The notes below the pieces were generated by a model. It did not search any database. It saw nothing but the letters and a program-made list of their open reading frames with translations, and was not told the DNA's origin. The position numbers and the translations under genes are program-made. This document shows, one piece after another, positions 36,099 to 44,573 of a stretch of 64,000 bases of DNA (positions within the stretch are counted from its first letter, which is position 1; each line of letters opens with the position of its first letter). This stretch comes from Candidatus Microbacterium phytovorans (GTDB lineage: Bacteria > Actinomycetota > Actinomycetes > Actinomycetales > Microbacteriaceae): the NCBI GenBank assembly GCA_029202445.1, contig CP119321.1, forward strand, positions 1,674,001 to 1,738,000, in the 5' to 3' direction.

Positions 36099-37414
36099 GC
36101 CGAGACCTCCGCGCGGGCGACGGCGGGAGCGACGGACGCTGCGCCGGCCGCCAGCGCACGCCCGAGGTCGTCGATGAGGTCGTCGACGTCCTCGATGCCG
36201 ATGGACAGGCGCAGCGTGCCGGGGAAGACACCGAGCGCGAGACGCTCCGCCTCGGTGAGGTGGGTGTGGCTCGTCGAGGCGGGGTGGAGCACGAGCGAGC
36301 GGACATCGCCGAGGTGCGTCATGTGGGTGAACACGTCGAGCGCTTCGACGACACGGCGCGCATCACCGGCATCCCCCGCCACCGTGAACGTGAAGACCGA
36401 CCCGTACCCGTCCGGCAGGAGCTCGGATGCCAGGGCGTGATCGGGGTGCGAAGGGAGGCCCGCATAGTCCACCGAGGCGACCGCGGGGTGCGTGGCGAGC
36501 CACGTCGCCACGGCGAGGGCGTTCGCCGACTGGCGCTCCACCCGCAGGCTCAGCGTCTCGATGCCCTGCCCGATGAAGAAGGCGTTGAGCGGCGAGGGGG
36601 TGGGACCCAGGCGCGGCGCGACGCTCTCGCGGGCGTACGCGATGCGCGCGTCGCCCCCGGTGCGCTCCACGAGGCTGGCCGTGCCGCCTCGACCGGGCGC
36701 GACGAGATGCGGGAACTTCGCTCCCGATCGCGCCGCGTCGAACCGGCCGCTGTCCACGATCGCCCCGCCGATGACGGTTCCCTGGCCCGAGAGGAACTTG
36801 CTGGCCGAGTGCACGACGACGTCCGCGCCGTGCTCGATCGGTCGCAGCAGGTAGGGGGTGGCGAAGGTGTTGTCGACGACGAGCGGGATGCCGTGACGTC
36901 GCCCGACCGCGGAGACGGCGGCGATGTCGAGGATGCGGTTGGTGGCGTTGGAGATCGACTCGGCGAACAGCGCCTTCGTCTCGGAGCGGATCGCCGCCTC
37001 CCACGCCGCGGGGTCGCCGATGTCGTCGACGAAGTCGGCCTCGATCCCGAACCGGGAGAGGTTGTCGAGGATCAGTCCGCGACTGCCCTCGTAGATGTGG
37101 TTCGAGACGACGATGTGGTCGCCTGCAGCAGCGAGGCTCAGCAGCGCGACCGACGTGGCGGCCTGGCCGCTCGCCAGGAGCAGGGCCTGCGAACCGCCCT
37201 CGAGTTCCGCCAACGCGCCCTCGACGGCGTCGATCGTCGGGTTGCCGATGCGGGTGTACGCGTAGCCCTCGCCCGCACCGAAGTGCGAGGCCGCATCGCC
37301 GTACTCGTCGAAGCTGAAGCCCGCCGTGAGGTAGATCGGGGTCGCCCGCGGAGAGGATGCCCCGGCGCGCCCGCGCTCGTGGACCTGCCTCGTAGTGAAT
37401 CCCCTGCGGCCCAT
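36095..37414 (-). CDS. O-acetylhomoserine sulfhydrylase-like PLP enzyme (Cys/Met metabolism family)
   Basis: A 439-residue PLP enzyme. The Schiff-base lysine is K206 in HSASKFLSGQGT; YTRIGNPT (residues 53-60) and LASGQAATSVALL (about 80-92) are family markers, and DNTFATPYL holds the PLP-binding aspartate. The length and insertions fit MetY-type O-acetylhomoserine sulfhydrylases, which make homocysteine from sulfide. An AAGGAGG site eight bases before the ATG at 37414 decides the start over an ATG nine codons earlier. It is cotranscribed with the flavin monooxygenase. Confidence 0.88.
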   Translation of the reverse strand: MGRRGFTTRQVHERGRAGASSPRATPIYLTAGFSFDEYGDAASHFGAGEGYAYTRIGNPTIDAVEGALAELEGGSQALLLASGQAATSVALLSLAAAGDHIVVSNHIYEGSRGLILDNLSRFGIEADFVDDIGDPAAWEAAIRSETKALFAESISNATNRILDIAAVSAVGRRHGIPLVVDNTFATPYLLRPIEHGADVVVHSASKFLSGQGTVIGGAIVDSGRFDAARSGAKFPHLVAPGRGGTASLVERTGGDARIAYARESVAPRLGPTPSPLNAFFIGQGIETLSLRVERQSANALAVATWLATHPAVASVDYAGLPSHPDHALASELLPDGYGSVFTFTVAGDAGDARRVVEALDVFTHMTHLGDVRSLVLHPASTSHTHLTEAERLALGVFPGTLRLSIGIEDVDDLIDDLGRALAAGAASVAPAVARAEVSA

Positions 37415-37486
37415 GACGTGTCCCTCCTTGCCGACAGCCATCTTGCGTCGGGAGGGGCCGCGCCACCTACTCGCGGTGTCGCCGTG

Positions 37487-38446
37487 TTACGTCGTCGCGG
37501 CATCCCATCGGTCGAGCGCGCGCTGAGCGAGGAACGTCACCCACCGCGAGGGCTCACCGGGTGGCACGTCGTGGGCGATCCAGGTGTCGCCTCCGAAACG
37601 CCAGCCCTGTTCCCAGCGGCCGTCGTCGCCCCGCGACGAGCGCAGGCGCTCGACCGCCTCCGCCGCGCGCGGGTCGGGTGCGACGCCGTCGTGCACCGCA
37701 GCCTCCATGAAGTGATCGACGGCTTTCAACAGCGTGAAGGGCGCTCGGTAGGGGTAGGCGATGAGATCGACCCACGGCCCCACACGCTCGCCGGTCGTGA
37801 GGCGGTAGCGCAGCCGCCGACGCAGCAGGTACCCCTCTCCGCTGTGGCGCGCGTCACGCACCGAGGTGTCTCCCGTGAGCTTCTCGTAGGCGAGCAGCCC
37901 CCGCACCGCGTTGATCGTCGAGTGGAACGACGAATGCACCGACCCCTCGACCCACTGGCAGTCCCAGCCGCCGTCGGAGACGATGTGGGCGGGGAACCAG
38001 GCCGCCAGCTCCGACATGTCCTCACCGAGCCAGGCGCCGTTGGCGAGGGTCATCGCGTTGATGCACACATCCACCTCGCCGTCCCAGTACGGCAGGTCGT
38101 CGTACTCCCACCGACTGTTCTGGCTCAGCAGCGCCCCGGTTCCGGCGAGCACGGCCGCATCGAGCCCCCACTCGCGGAGAGTGGTCAGGGTCCAGGTGGT
38201 CGCCGTGTAGGGCTGCTCGCCGTCGGGAGGAGGCTCGGTCATGTCCCCCGGGAAGAACGCGCCCCCGGCCCATTGCCCGTCGGCATCCTGGTGCGAGAGC
38301 AGCGTCGCCGCATCGCCCTCCGTCGCCATGCGGGCGCGCGTCGCCCGCCATACGTCGGCCGGGGCGCCTGCGAGGTCACGCTCCACCTGCCAGCGCAGTG
38401 TGGGGTCGGAGTCCAGCAACCAGTCCAGCACGTCCCGCGTGATCAT
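37487..38446 (-). CDS. Squalene-cyclase-like alpha-toroid protein
   Basis: A 319-residue soluble protein with repeated aromatic and QW-like segments (DADGQWAGGAFF, DGGWDCQWVEG, GRWEQGWRFGG) that suggest an alpha/alpha toroid as in prenyltransferase and terpene cyclase repeats. The acidic DxDD motif of true squalene cyclases was not found, so it is probably not a cyclase. The function is unknown. The start is leaderless: TAGCGT (38458-38453) six bases before the ATG. Confidence 0.72.
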   Translation of the reverse strand: MITRDVLDWLLDSDPTLRWQVERDLAGAPADVWRATRARMATEGDAATLLSHQDADGQWAGGAFFPGDMTEPPPDGEQPYTATTWTLTTLREWGLDAAVLAGTGALLSQNSRWEYDDLPYWDGEVDVCINAMTLANGAWLGEDMSELAAWFPAHIVSDGGWDCQWVEGSVHSSFHSTINAVRGLLAYEKLTGDTSVRDARHSGEGYLLRRRLRYRLTTGERVGPWVDLIAYPYRAPFTLLKAVDHFMEAAVHDGVAPDPRAAEAVERLRSSRGDDGRWEQGWRFGGDTWIAHDVPPGEPSRWVTFLAQRALDRWDAATT

Positions 38447-38498
38447 GCCGACACGCTACGCCCACGCCCCGACACGGAGGGCAGACCTCGTCGCTGCG

Positions 38499-38990
38499 TC
38501 AGCCGCGGAAATCGTCGGGGTCGACATCGTCGAGGAATCGCTGGAACTCCTCGACCTGCTGCTCCTCGCCGCCCTCGACGATCGTGCCGGGCACCCCGGC
38601 CTCGGCCAGCACGTCGTCGGCGACGAACACCGACGCGCCCGTCCGCGACGCGAGGGCCACGGCATCCGACGGGCGGGCATCGACGATCCGCGGCCCGCCG
38701 GGGGTGAGGAGGGTGATCTCGGCGTAGAACGTGCCGTCCTCGATACGCGTCACCTCGACGCGGTCGACGACCGTGTCGGTCTCGGCGAGCATCGCGCGCA
38801 TGAGGTCGTGCGCGAGGGGCCGCGGCGCCTGGGCGCCCTCGACCGCGATGAGAATCGAGGTCGCCTCCTGCGCCCCGATCCAGATGGGCAGAACACGCCC
38901 GTCGCCCTGGGCGTCGTCCATCGGCGTGAGGAGGATGACGTGCTGCCCCGCACCGTCGAGGGCGACGCCGGCCACGCGCACTTCGACCAC
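38499..38990 (-). CDS. Bifunctional nuclease domain protein (BFN/DUF151)
   Basis: A 163-residue protein of the BFN (DUF151) family. Hallmarks are GQHVILLTPMDD, VLPIWIGAQEATSI, the RPLAHDLMRAML helix, FYAEITL and RPSDAVALASRTGASVFV. The family takes its name from plant proteins with DNase and RNase activity; the bacterial role is unclear. The final acidic tail (EEFQRFLDDVDPDDF) is common in actinobacterial members. A GTG at 38990 is preferred because GGAGG lies five bases upstream; an in-frame GTG two codons earlier falls inside that site. Confidence 0.9.
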   Translation of the reverse strand: MVEVRVAGVALDGAGQHVILLTPMDDAQGDGRVLPIWIGAQEATSILIAVEGAQAPRPLAHDLMRAMLAETDTVVDRVEVTRIEDGTFYAEITLLTPGGPRIVDARPSDAVALASRTGASVFVADDVLAEAGVPGTIVEGGEEQQVEEFQRFLDDVDPDDFRG

Positions 38991-39040
38991 GGTCACCTCC
39001 GATCGTCTGCCGCCATCGTAGGCAGTCGGAGCCGCCGACG

Positions 39041-39568
39041 TCAGCCCTCCGCCGAAGCCTCCCCTGCGAGCGCCTCGAGGGCCGCACCCGAGAGACGCTG
39101 CGTCGTCCACTCGTCCTGCGCCTCGGCGCCGATCGCACGGTAGAACGCGATCGACGGCGCGTTCCAGTCCAGCACCGTCCACTCGAAGCGGCTGTAGCCC
39201 CGGGCGACGCACACCTCGGCGAGCGCGCGCATGAGCGCCTTGCCGTAGCCCGCACCGCGATGGGCCTCGTCGACGTACAGATCTTCCAGCCAGATCCCGT
39301 GTCGGCCGGTCCAGGTCGAGTACGTGACGAACCACACGGCGATGCCGAGGATCGCGCCGTCTCGCTCCACGACGTGGGCGAAGACCTGCGGGTGGGAGCC
39401 GAACAGACTCGCCGCGAGGGCATCCGCCGTGTTCTCCACGGCTTCCGGCTCGCGCTCGTAGACGGCGAGCGCGTGGATGAGGGCCAGGATGCCGGCCTCG
39501 TCGCCCGGACGGGCCTCGCGGAGCACGGCGCCGTCTGTGAGGATCGTGGGGTTCTCGACTGTAGTCAC
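39041..39568 (-). CDS. GNAT acetyltransferase (diamine acetyltransferase-like)
   Basis: A 175-residue GNAT protein. [16 protein letters not shown] near the start and [20 protein letters not shown] resemble spermidine/spermine acetyltransferases; the R-G-x-G-x-G/A acetyl-CoA loop is the [10 protein letters not shown] part. [19 protein letters not shown] is the C-terminal GNAT motif. A polyamine or small amine substrate is possible. The GTG at 39568 has TACGCT (39581-39576) seven bases upstream, a leaderless start sharing two bases with the opposite promoter. Confidence 0.87.
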   Translation of the reverse strand: MTTVENPTILTDGAVLREARPGDEAGILALIHALAVYEREPEAVENTADALAASLFGSHPQVFAHVVERDGAILGIAVWFVTYSTWTGRHGIWLEDLYVDEAHRGAGYGKALMRALAEVCVARGYSRFEWTVLDWNAPSIAFYRAIGAEAQDEWTTQRLSGAALEALAGEASAEG

Positions 39569-39575
39569 GGTCGCG

Positions 39576-39585
39576 AGCGTACCCT
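39576..39585. promoter_or_regulatory. Overlapping divergent -10 boxes
   Basis: AGCGTACCCT contains TACCCT for the plus-strand small gene (39580-39585) and TACGCT on the minus strand for the acetyltransferase (39581-39576); they share the central TA. Both start codons lie 6-7 bases from their box. Only one polymerase could open this site at a time. Confidence 0.62.
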
Positions 39586-39591
39586 GGACGC

Positions 39592-39741
39592 ATGGGCGGC
39601 ACGTTCGGCTTCGACGAGGTCTGGCGGCCCTCCGCTGCGGAAGCGCACGCCGCGTGGGATGCCGAGCAGATCCTGCCGGCGCCGGCACCGGTCCCCGGCG
39701 ACGGCCCGGGCGTCATCGTCGGCGGCCGCATCGTCATCTAG
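39592..39741 (+). CDS. Small protein of 49 residues
   Basis: An ATG frame ending in TAG. The peptide starts [20 protein letters not shown], continues with a Pro/Ala linker ([12 protein letters not shown]) and ends in a hydrophobic VIVGGRIVI. No known family, but codon use is native, the start has the leaderless geometry (TACCCT six bases upstream), and the sequence looks protein-like, with an N-terminal amphipathic segment. It diverges from the acetyltransferase by 23 bases and converges with a methyltransferase. Confidence 0.62.
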   Translation: MGGTFGFDEVWRPSAAEAHAAWDAEQILPAPAPVPGDGPGVIVGGRIVI

Positions 39742-39771
39742 ACAGGGCTGCGACCCGCCCAGGACTGACGG

Positions 39772-40572
39772 TCAGTCGCGCGCGAGCACCTCGCCGTGCG
39801 GCATGAGCAGCCAGCCGTCCTCTGCCGCCGCCCATTCGAGCCACCCGGCGCTGATCCGCTCCAGCGCGTCGCGATCGGCGATGCCGAGCCGCAGCACGTT
39901 GTCGGCGAACGAGGAGTGGAGCGCCCGTTCCGCCCACGCGCCGCCCCACCACTCCCGCGCCTCGGGCGATTCGAAGAGCCAGACGGATGCCGACGACCGC
40001 ACATCCGTGAAGCCCGCCGCCCGCGCCCACGACTTCAGCTGCCGCCCTGCCGACGGGTCGCCGCTCGTGCCGCGGTGGGCGGCGAGATACACCTCGCGCC
40101 ATTCGTCGAGGCCGGGGACCCGGGGCCACCAGATGGTGCCCTCGTAGTCGACGTCGCGCACCGCGACGACACCGCCGGGCGCGACGACGCGGCGGAACTC
40201 GCGGAGCGCGTCGACGGGCCGAGCGAGGTGCTGCAGCACCTGGTGGGCGTGCACGACGTCCCATGCGCCGTCTTCCGACGACAGCGCGTACGCGTCGTCG
40301 ACGGCGTACGAGAGGTTCTCGATGCCCAGCTCGACCCGATCGGCTTCGGCGTGCGCGACGACGTCGGCCGAGGCGTCGACCGCGTGCACGGGGCCCGGCG
40401 CGACGATGGCCGCGAGGTCGGTGCTGATCGTGCCGGGTCCGGCGCCCACGTCGAGGACGCGGCTGCCGGGTCGGAGTTCGGGCAGGAGGTACGCGGCGGA
40501 GTTGCCCACCGTGCGCTTCCGGTGCACGCGCAGCACGCTCTCGTGGTGCCCGTGCGTGTAGTCGTCGGCCAT
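39772..40572 (-). CDS. Class I SAM-dependent methyltransferase
   Basis: A 266-residue methyltransferase. The SAM-binding motif I is VLDVGAGPGTISTDLA near residues 39-54, followed by HAVDAS (acidic ribose contact) and VHAHQVLQHLARPVDALREF, typical of the UbiE/ubiquinone-like methyltransferase subgroup. The C-terminal WWGGAWAERAL region is variable. The substrate is unknown. The ATG at 40572 follows GGGGAG with almost no spacing; other starts lack support. Confidence 0.87.
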   Translation of the reverse strand: MADDYTHGHHESVLRVHRKRTVGNSAAYLLPELRPGSRVLDVGAGPGTISTDLAAIVAPGPVHAVDASADVVAHAEADRVELGIENLSYAVDDAYALSSEDGAWDVVHAHQVLQHLARPVDALREFRRVVAPGGVVAVRDVDYEGTIWWPRVPGLDEWREVYLAAHRGTSGDPSAGRQLKSWARAAGFTDVRSSASVWLFESPEAREWWGGAWAERALHSSFADNVLRLGIADRDALERISAGWLEWAAAEDGWLLMPHGEVLARD

Positions 40573-40607
40573 CTCCCCATCATCGCCGACGCTGGAGGGC
40601 CACGCGC

Positions 40608-41567
40608 TCACTGGTCGGCGGGCGTCCATTCCGACACGGCGTCGAGCTCGGCGACCTCGTCGGCGGTGAGGTCGGTCTTTCCGCCGTCGAGGAGATCGGC
40701 GACCTGCGCCTCCTTCGACGCCGACGCGATGGGGGCGACGACGGTGGGCTTGGCGCGGAGCCAGGCGAGCGCCGTCGCGGCGATCGACACGTCGTGCGCG
40801 CGGCCGATCCGCTCGAGGGTGTCGATGATCTGGAGGCCCTGTGGGGTCGCGTAGGTCACGGCGGCGGCGGCACGCGGAGACGAGGCGCCCGTGGCATCCG
40901 TCGTCCGGTACTTCCCGGTGAGGAAGCCCTTCGCCAGCGCGAAGTAGGGCACGAGTCCGAGGCCGAGCTCCTGCGCGGCCGGGACGATGTCCGCCTCGAT
41001 CTCGCGGTGGACGAGGTTGTAGTGCGGCTGCACGGCGACCGGCTCGGCGACGCCCAGCTCGCGCGCGATGCGCACCCACTCGCGGATGCGGTCGGCCGAG
41101 TAGTTCGACACGGCGGTGTAGCGGACGAGCCCGTCCTTCACGAGCGCACCGAACGCGGCGACGGTCTCCTCCAGCGGAGTGTCGGCGTCGTCGAAGTGTG
41201 CGAAGTAGAGGTCGATCGTCTCGACGCCGAGGCGGCCGAGCGATGCCTCCGCGGCGGCCCGCACGGTGGATGCCGAGAGCCCCTTGAACTGGGGGTGCTG
41301 GCTCACCTTGGTGGCGACGGTGACGTCCTCGCCCGCGCGAAGCCCGCGCGCCGCGAGCCACTCGCCGATGATCGTCTCGCTCTCGCCGCCGGTGTGGCCG
41401 TCGACCCACGCGCTGTAGGAGTCGGCGGTGTCGATGAAGTCACCGCCGCCGGCACGGAAGGAGTCGAGGACGGCGAAGGACGCGTCGCGGTCGGCGGTCC
41501 AGCCGAATACGTTGCCGCCGAGGGCCAGGGGGAAGACGTCGAGGTCACTGTTTCCGATGCGGGTCAT
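40608..41567 (-). CDS. Aldo/keto reductase
   Basis: A 319-residue TIM-barrel NADPH oxidoreductase. Catalytic-tetrad segments are FIDTADSYS (Asp and Tyr), VTVATKV (Lys) and DLYFAHFDD (His). AVQPHYNLVHR and the cofactor loop PIASASKEAQVADLL follow the family order. It resembles the YajO/Tas-like group of aldo/keto reductases; the carbonyl substrate is unknown. The ATG at 41567 is used because TATTGT (41580-41575) is seven bases upstream, a leaderless start. It diverges from a flavin monooxygenase. Confidence 0.9.
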   Translation of the reverse strand: MTRIGNSDLDVFPLALGGNVFGWTADRDASFAVLDSFRAGGGDFIDTADSYSAWVDGHTGGESETIIGEWLAARGLRAGEDVTVATKVSQHPQFKGLSASTVRAAAEASLGRLGVETIDLYFAHFDDADTPLEETVAAFGALVKDGLVRYTAVSNYSADRIREWVRIARELGVAEPVAVQPHYNLVHREIEADIVPAAQELGLGLVPYFALAKGFLTGKYRTTDATGASSPRAAAAVTYATPQGLQIIDTLERIGRAHDVSIAATALAWLRAKPTVVAPIASASKEAQVADLLDGGKTDLTADEVAELDAVSEWTPADQ

Positions 41568-41611
41568 GCTGGGGACAATACCCACCGCGCCCGAGCTATT
41601 CCGCAGAGCGT

Positions 41612-41662
41612 GTCACGGCGCGAAACCGCGAGCGCCGTCACGACTCCGATGCATGCGTCGGA
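41612..41662. promoter_or_regulatory. Two palindromes in the reductase/monooxygenase divergent promoter
   Basis: GTCACGGCGC (41612-41621) and GCGCCGTCAC (41632-41641) form a 9-of-10 inverted repeat with a ten-base spacer. Then TCCGATGCATGCGTCGGA (41645-41662) is an 18-base palindrome with one mismatched pair. Both lie between divergent starts at 41567 and 41695, so they are likely regulator-binding sites; no regulator gene is adjacent. Confidence 0.55.
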
Positions 41663-41694
41663 ATACATCCGCCGGGCGTATCGTTGGCGGCATC

Positions 41695-42723
41695 ATGCGC
41701 AGTTTCGGAACGCTCTCCTTCGGCCACTACGGTCCGCTCGGCAACGGTCGTCAGCTCACCGCCCAGGACTCCATGAAGCAGGCGATCGATCTCGCCCAGG
41801 GCCTGGACGACCTCGGCGTCAACGGCATCGCCTTCCGCGTGCACCACTTCGCGCGGCAGCAGGCGTCGCCGATGCCGCTGCTCGCTGCGATCGCCGCCAC
41901 CACCGAGCGCATCGAGATGGGCACGGGCGTCATCGACATGCGCTACGAGAACCCGCTGTACCTCGCCGAGGAGGCAGCAGCCGTCGACCTCCTCTCCGAC
42001 GGTCGCCTCGCCCTGGGCGTCAGCCGCGGCTCACCCGAGACCGTCGTCCGCGGGTACGAGGCGTTCGGCTACACCGGCTCGCAGGACCCTCGCGGCGCCG
42101 ACATGGCTCGTGACAAGTTCGAGCTGTTCCTCCGCGCCATCGAGGGCCAGCCACTCGCCGAGCGCGACGCGAGCAGCCCGTTCGGCGGCGGCAGCGGCGG
42201 ACAGCGCATCGAACCGTACTCGGAGGGTCTGCGCTCCCGCATCTGGTGGGGTGCCGGAACACGGGAGACGGCCGAGTGGGCCGGTCGGCAGGGTGTGCAC
42301 CTCATGTCGTCGACGCTCGTGACCGAGGCCGACGGCCGCCCGTTCGATCTCCTCCAGGCCGAGCAGCTCGACCTGTTCCGCGCCGCGTGGCGGGATGCCG
42401 GTCACCCCGGCACGCCGCGCACCTCGGTGAGCCGGTCGATCTTCCCGATCACGACCGCCGAGGACGAGCTGTACTTCGGCCACTCCGCCGAGGGCGACGG
42501 CATCGGCTACATCGACGGCTTCCGCTCGACGTTCGGCAAGACCTACGCCGCGGCACCCGACGTGCTCGTCGAGCAGCTGAAGCAGGATGCCGCCGTGATG
42601 TCGGCCGATTCGCTCATGCTGACGATCCCCTCGCAGTTGGGGGTGGAGTTCAACCTCCGCATCGTGGAGTCGTTCGCGACGCACGTCGCCCCCGCCCTCG
42701 GCTGGGTGAGCACCCGCCCCTAG
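41695..42723 (+). CDS. LLM-class flavin-dependent oxidoreductase
   Basis: A 342-residue luciferase-fold protein, shorter than the NtaA-type paralogue at 34.8 kb and closer to the alkanal monooxygenase-like group. GVNGIAFRVHHFARQQASP, IEMGTGVIDMRYENPLYLAEEAA and GRLALGVSRGSPE are the usual flavin-binding and barrel segments. The substrate is unknown. ATG at 41695. It ends next to repeat cluster C and faces the ABC operon. Confidence 0.87.
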   Translation: MRSFGTLSFGHYGPLGNGRQLTAQDSMKQAIDLAQGLDDLGVNGIAFRVHHFARQQASPMPLLAAIAATTERIEMGTGVIDMRYENPLYLAEEAAAVDLLSDGRLALGVSRGSPETVVRGYEAFGYTGSQDPRGADMARDKFELFLRAIEGQPLAERDASSPFGGGSGGQRIEPYSEGLRSRIWWGAGTRETAEWAGRQGVHLMSSTLVTEADGRPFDLLQAEQLDLFRAAWRDAGHPGTPRTSVSRSIFPITTAEDELYFGHSAEGDGIGYIDGFRSTFGKTYAAAPDVLVEQLKQDAAVMSADSLMLTIPSQLGVEFNLRIVESFATHVAPALGWVSTRP

Positions 42724-42740
42724 CCCCCCTCATCCCCCCC

Positions 42741-42889
42741 GGTCGTTGAGCGAGCGCAGCGAGTCGAAACGCAGCGTCGAAACGCACAGCCGAAACGCAC
42801 AGCGCCCACCCGGTCGTTGAGCGAGCGCAGCGAGTCGAAACGCAGAGCGCAGCGAGTCGAAACGCAGAGCGCAGCGAGTCGAAACGCAG
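42741..42889. repeat. Dispersed repeat cluster C
   Basis: Two full copies of GGTCGTTGAGCGAGCGCAGC + GAGTCGAAACG (near 42741 and 42812), with fragments between. Then three exact head-to-tail copies of the 22-mer AGCGCAGCGAGTCGAAACGC + AG at 42824-42845, 42846-42867 and 42868-42889. This locus uses GAGTCGAAACG where cluster A has GAGACGAAACG. It lies between convergent genes and stops three bases before the ABC gene stop codon. Confidence 0.92.
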
Positions 42890-42892
42890 AGG

Positions 42893-43573
42893 TCAGCCCG
42901 CGCGCAGTACACCGTCGTGGAGTTCCAGCACACGGTCGGCGCGCGCGAGCACCGACGGGTCGTGGGTGGAAAGGAGCACGGCGAGGCCGTCGTCGTGGGC
43001 GATCGAGGAGATGAGGTCGATCATCTGCACGGCCGTGTGGGAGTCGAGCTGTCCGGTCGGTTCGTCGGCGAGCAGGATGCGCGGCGAGCCGGCGAGGGCC
43101 CGGGCGATGCCCACGCGCTGCTGCTGACCGCCCGACAGCTCTCCGGGGCGCTGCTTCGCGTGCGCCGCGAGCCCCACCCGTTCCAGCAGGTGCGACACGC
43201 GCGCGGCGCGCTCACCGGCATCCGTCCCTCGGATGCGCAGCGGGAGTTCCACGTTCTCCTCCGCGGTCAGCGCGCTGATGAGGCCGAACGACTGGAAGAC
43301 GTAGCCGAGGTCGTCGCGCCGCACGCGGTCGACCTGCGCCTCGGATGCCGTCGTCATCTCGACCTCGCCGATGCGGACCGTGCCGGTCGTGACGGGCTGG
43401 ATGCCGCCGAGCACGTGCAGCAGCGTCGTCTTGCCCGCCCCCGACGGCCCCACCAGCACGACGAACTCGCCGGGCGAGAGGGTGAGAGACGCGTCGGCGA
43501 GCGCCGCGACCTCACCGGCGGGCGTGCGGTGCACGACCGAGAGGCCGCGCGCGTCGAGCAGGGTCTCAGTCAT
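42893..43573 (-). CDS. MacB/LolD-type ABC ATPase
   Basis: A 226-residue ATPase of the type that partners FtsX-like permeases. It has Walker A GPSGAGKTT, signature LSGGQQQR, Walker B ILLADEPTGQLD and switch STHDPSV. These mechanotransmission ABC systems move lipoproteins, peptides or lipids, or signal across the membrane. The ATG at 43573 overlaps the upstream ATPase stop by eight bases (ATGACTGA). It is the last gene of the four-gene operon. Confidence 0.92.
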   Translation of the reverse strand: MTETLLDARGLSVVHRTPAGEVAALADASLTLSPGEFVVLVGPSGAGKTTLLHVLGGIQPVTTGTVRIGEVEMTTASEAQVDRVRRDDLGYVFQSFGLISALTAEENVELPLRIRGTDAGERAARVSHLLERVGLAAHAKQRPGELSGGQQQRVGIARALAGSPRILLADEPTGQLDSHTAVQMIDLISSIAHDDGLAVLLSTHDPSVLARADRVLELHDGVLRAG

Positions 43574-44573
43574 CGGAATCGTCCTTCCGTTCGCGCAGAC
43601 TCCGCCTCGTGGGCGGGGCGGCATCCCCAGATGCCCGGACCGCGGCCTCCGATTCCGGTCCCTCGACACCGGATCCTGGAACCGCGATAGCCGCGTCCGG
43701 TCGCGGCACCGCCGCCGTGCCGGACCACACGCCGACGTGGTCGGGGTTGAGTTCGAGGCGCACGCGGTCGCGAAGGTCGAGCTGGGTCATGTAGTCGGTG
43801 GGCAGCTGCATCCGGCCGACCTTGTCGAGCACCACGAACTCCTGGGCGACGACGTGCTCGCGGCCCTCGTCGTCGGTGTGGGTGGAGCGCAGCACCTCGG
43901 TCGCGGTGCGTCCGTCGCGGATCTGCACCGTGCGTCGCACGTGCTCCGAGACGGCGGGGTCGTGGGTCACGATGAGTGCCGTCGTGCCGAGCTCGCGGTT
44001 GACCGTCTCGAAGGTGGCGAGGACGTCCGCCGTCGCGTGCTCGTCCAGATCGCCCGTCGGCTCGTCGGCCAGCAGCACGCGCGGGTCGTTCGCGAGCGCG
44101 ACGGCGATGGCCACCCGCTGCTGCTGACCGCCCGAGAGCTCCGCAGGACGCCGCGCCGCGACGTCGGCGACGCCCGTGAGCTCCAGGAGCTCGCGCGCGC
44201 GGGCGGAGCGGGAGCGGTCGCCGCCGATCGCCCGGGCCAGGTGCACGTTCTCCTCCGCCGACAGGTACGGCAGGAGGTTGCGGGCGGTCTGCTGCCAGAC
44301 GAATCCGACCACTTCGCGTCGGTAGTCCACGCGCTGTCGCGCGGTGAGCGCCGTGAGGTCGCGGCCCGCGACGGTGGCCTTGCCCGCGGTGGGGGCATCC
44401 AGCGCGGAGAGGATCGACAGGAGGGTCGACTTCCCGGAGCCGGAGGCGCCGACGAGCGCCACGAGGCCGCCGCGTTCGACGACGAGGTCGAGGCCCTGGA
44501 GCGCCTGCACCTCGATGTCTGCGACCGCGAAGATGCGCACGAGACCTTCGCAGACGATGTCGGGATCGTTCAT
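43566..44573 (-). CDS. ABC ATPase with an AbrB-like C-terminal domain
   Basis: A 335-residue protein. The ATPase spans about residues 1-225: Walker A GASGSGKST at 42-50, LSGGQ at 147-151, Walker B VLLADEPTGDLD and switch His204. An unusual tail follows: residues about 244-276 read FVVLDKVGRMQLP and DLRDRVRLEL, the layout of a SpoVT/AbrB swapped-hairpin domain (strand, G-R-x-x-x-P, helix, strand). After that comes a disordered Pro/Ser/Arg tail. The ATG shares one base with the upstream stop (TGATG). The role of the tail is unknown; dimerisation or DNA binding are possibilities. Confidence 0.9.
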   Translation of the reverse strand: MNDPDIVCEGLVRIFAVADIEVQALQGLDLVVERGGLVALVGASGSGKSTLLSILSALDAPTAGKATVAGRDLTALTARQRVDYRREVVGFVWQQTARNLLPYLSAEENVHLARAIGGDRSRSARARELLELTGVADVAARRPAELSGGQQQRVAIAVALANDPRVLLADEPTGDLDEHATADVLATFETVNRELGTTALIVTHDPAVSEHVRRTVQIRDGRTATEVLRSTHTDDEGREHVVAQEFVVLDKVGRMQLPTDYMTQLDLRDRVRLELNPDHVGVWSGTAAVPRPDAAIAVPGSGVEGPESEAAVRASGDAAPPTRRSLRERKDDSDD

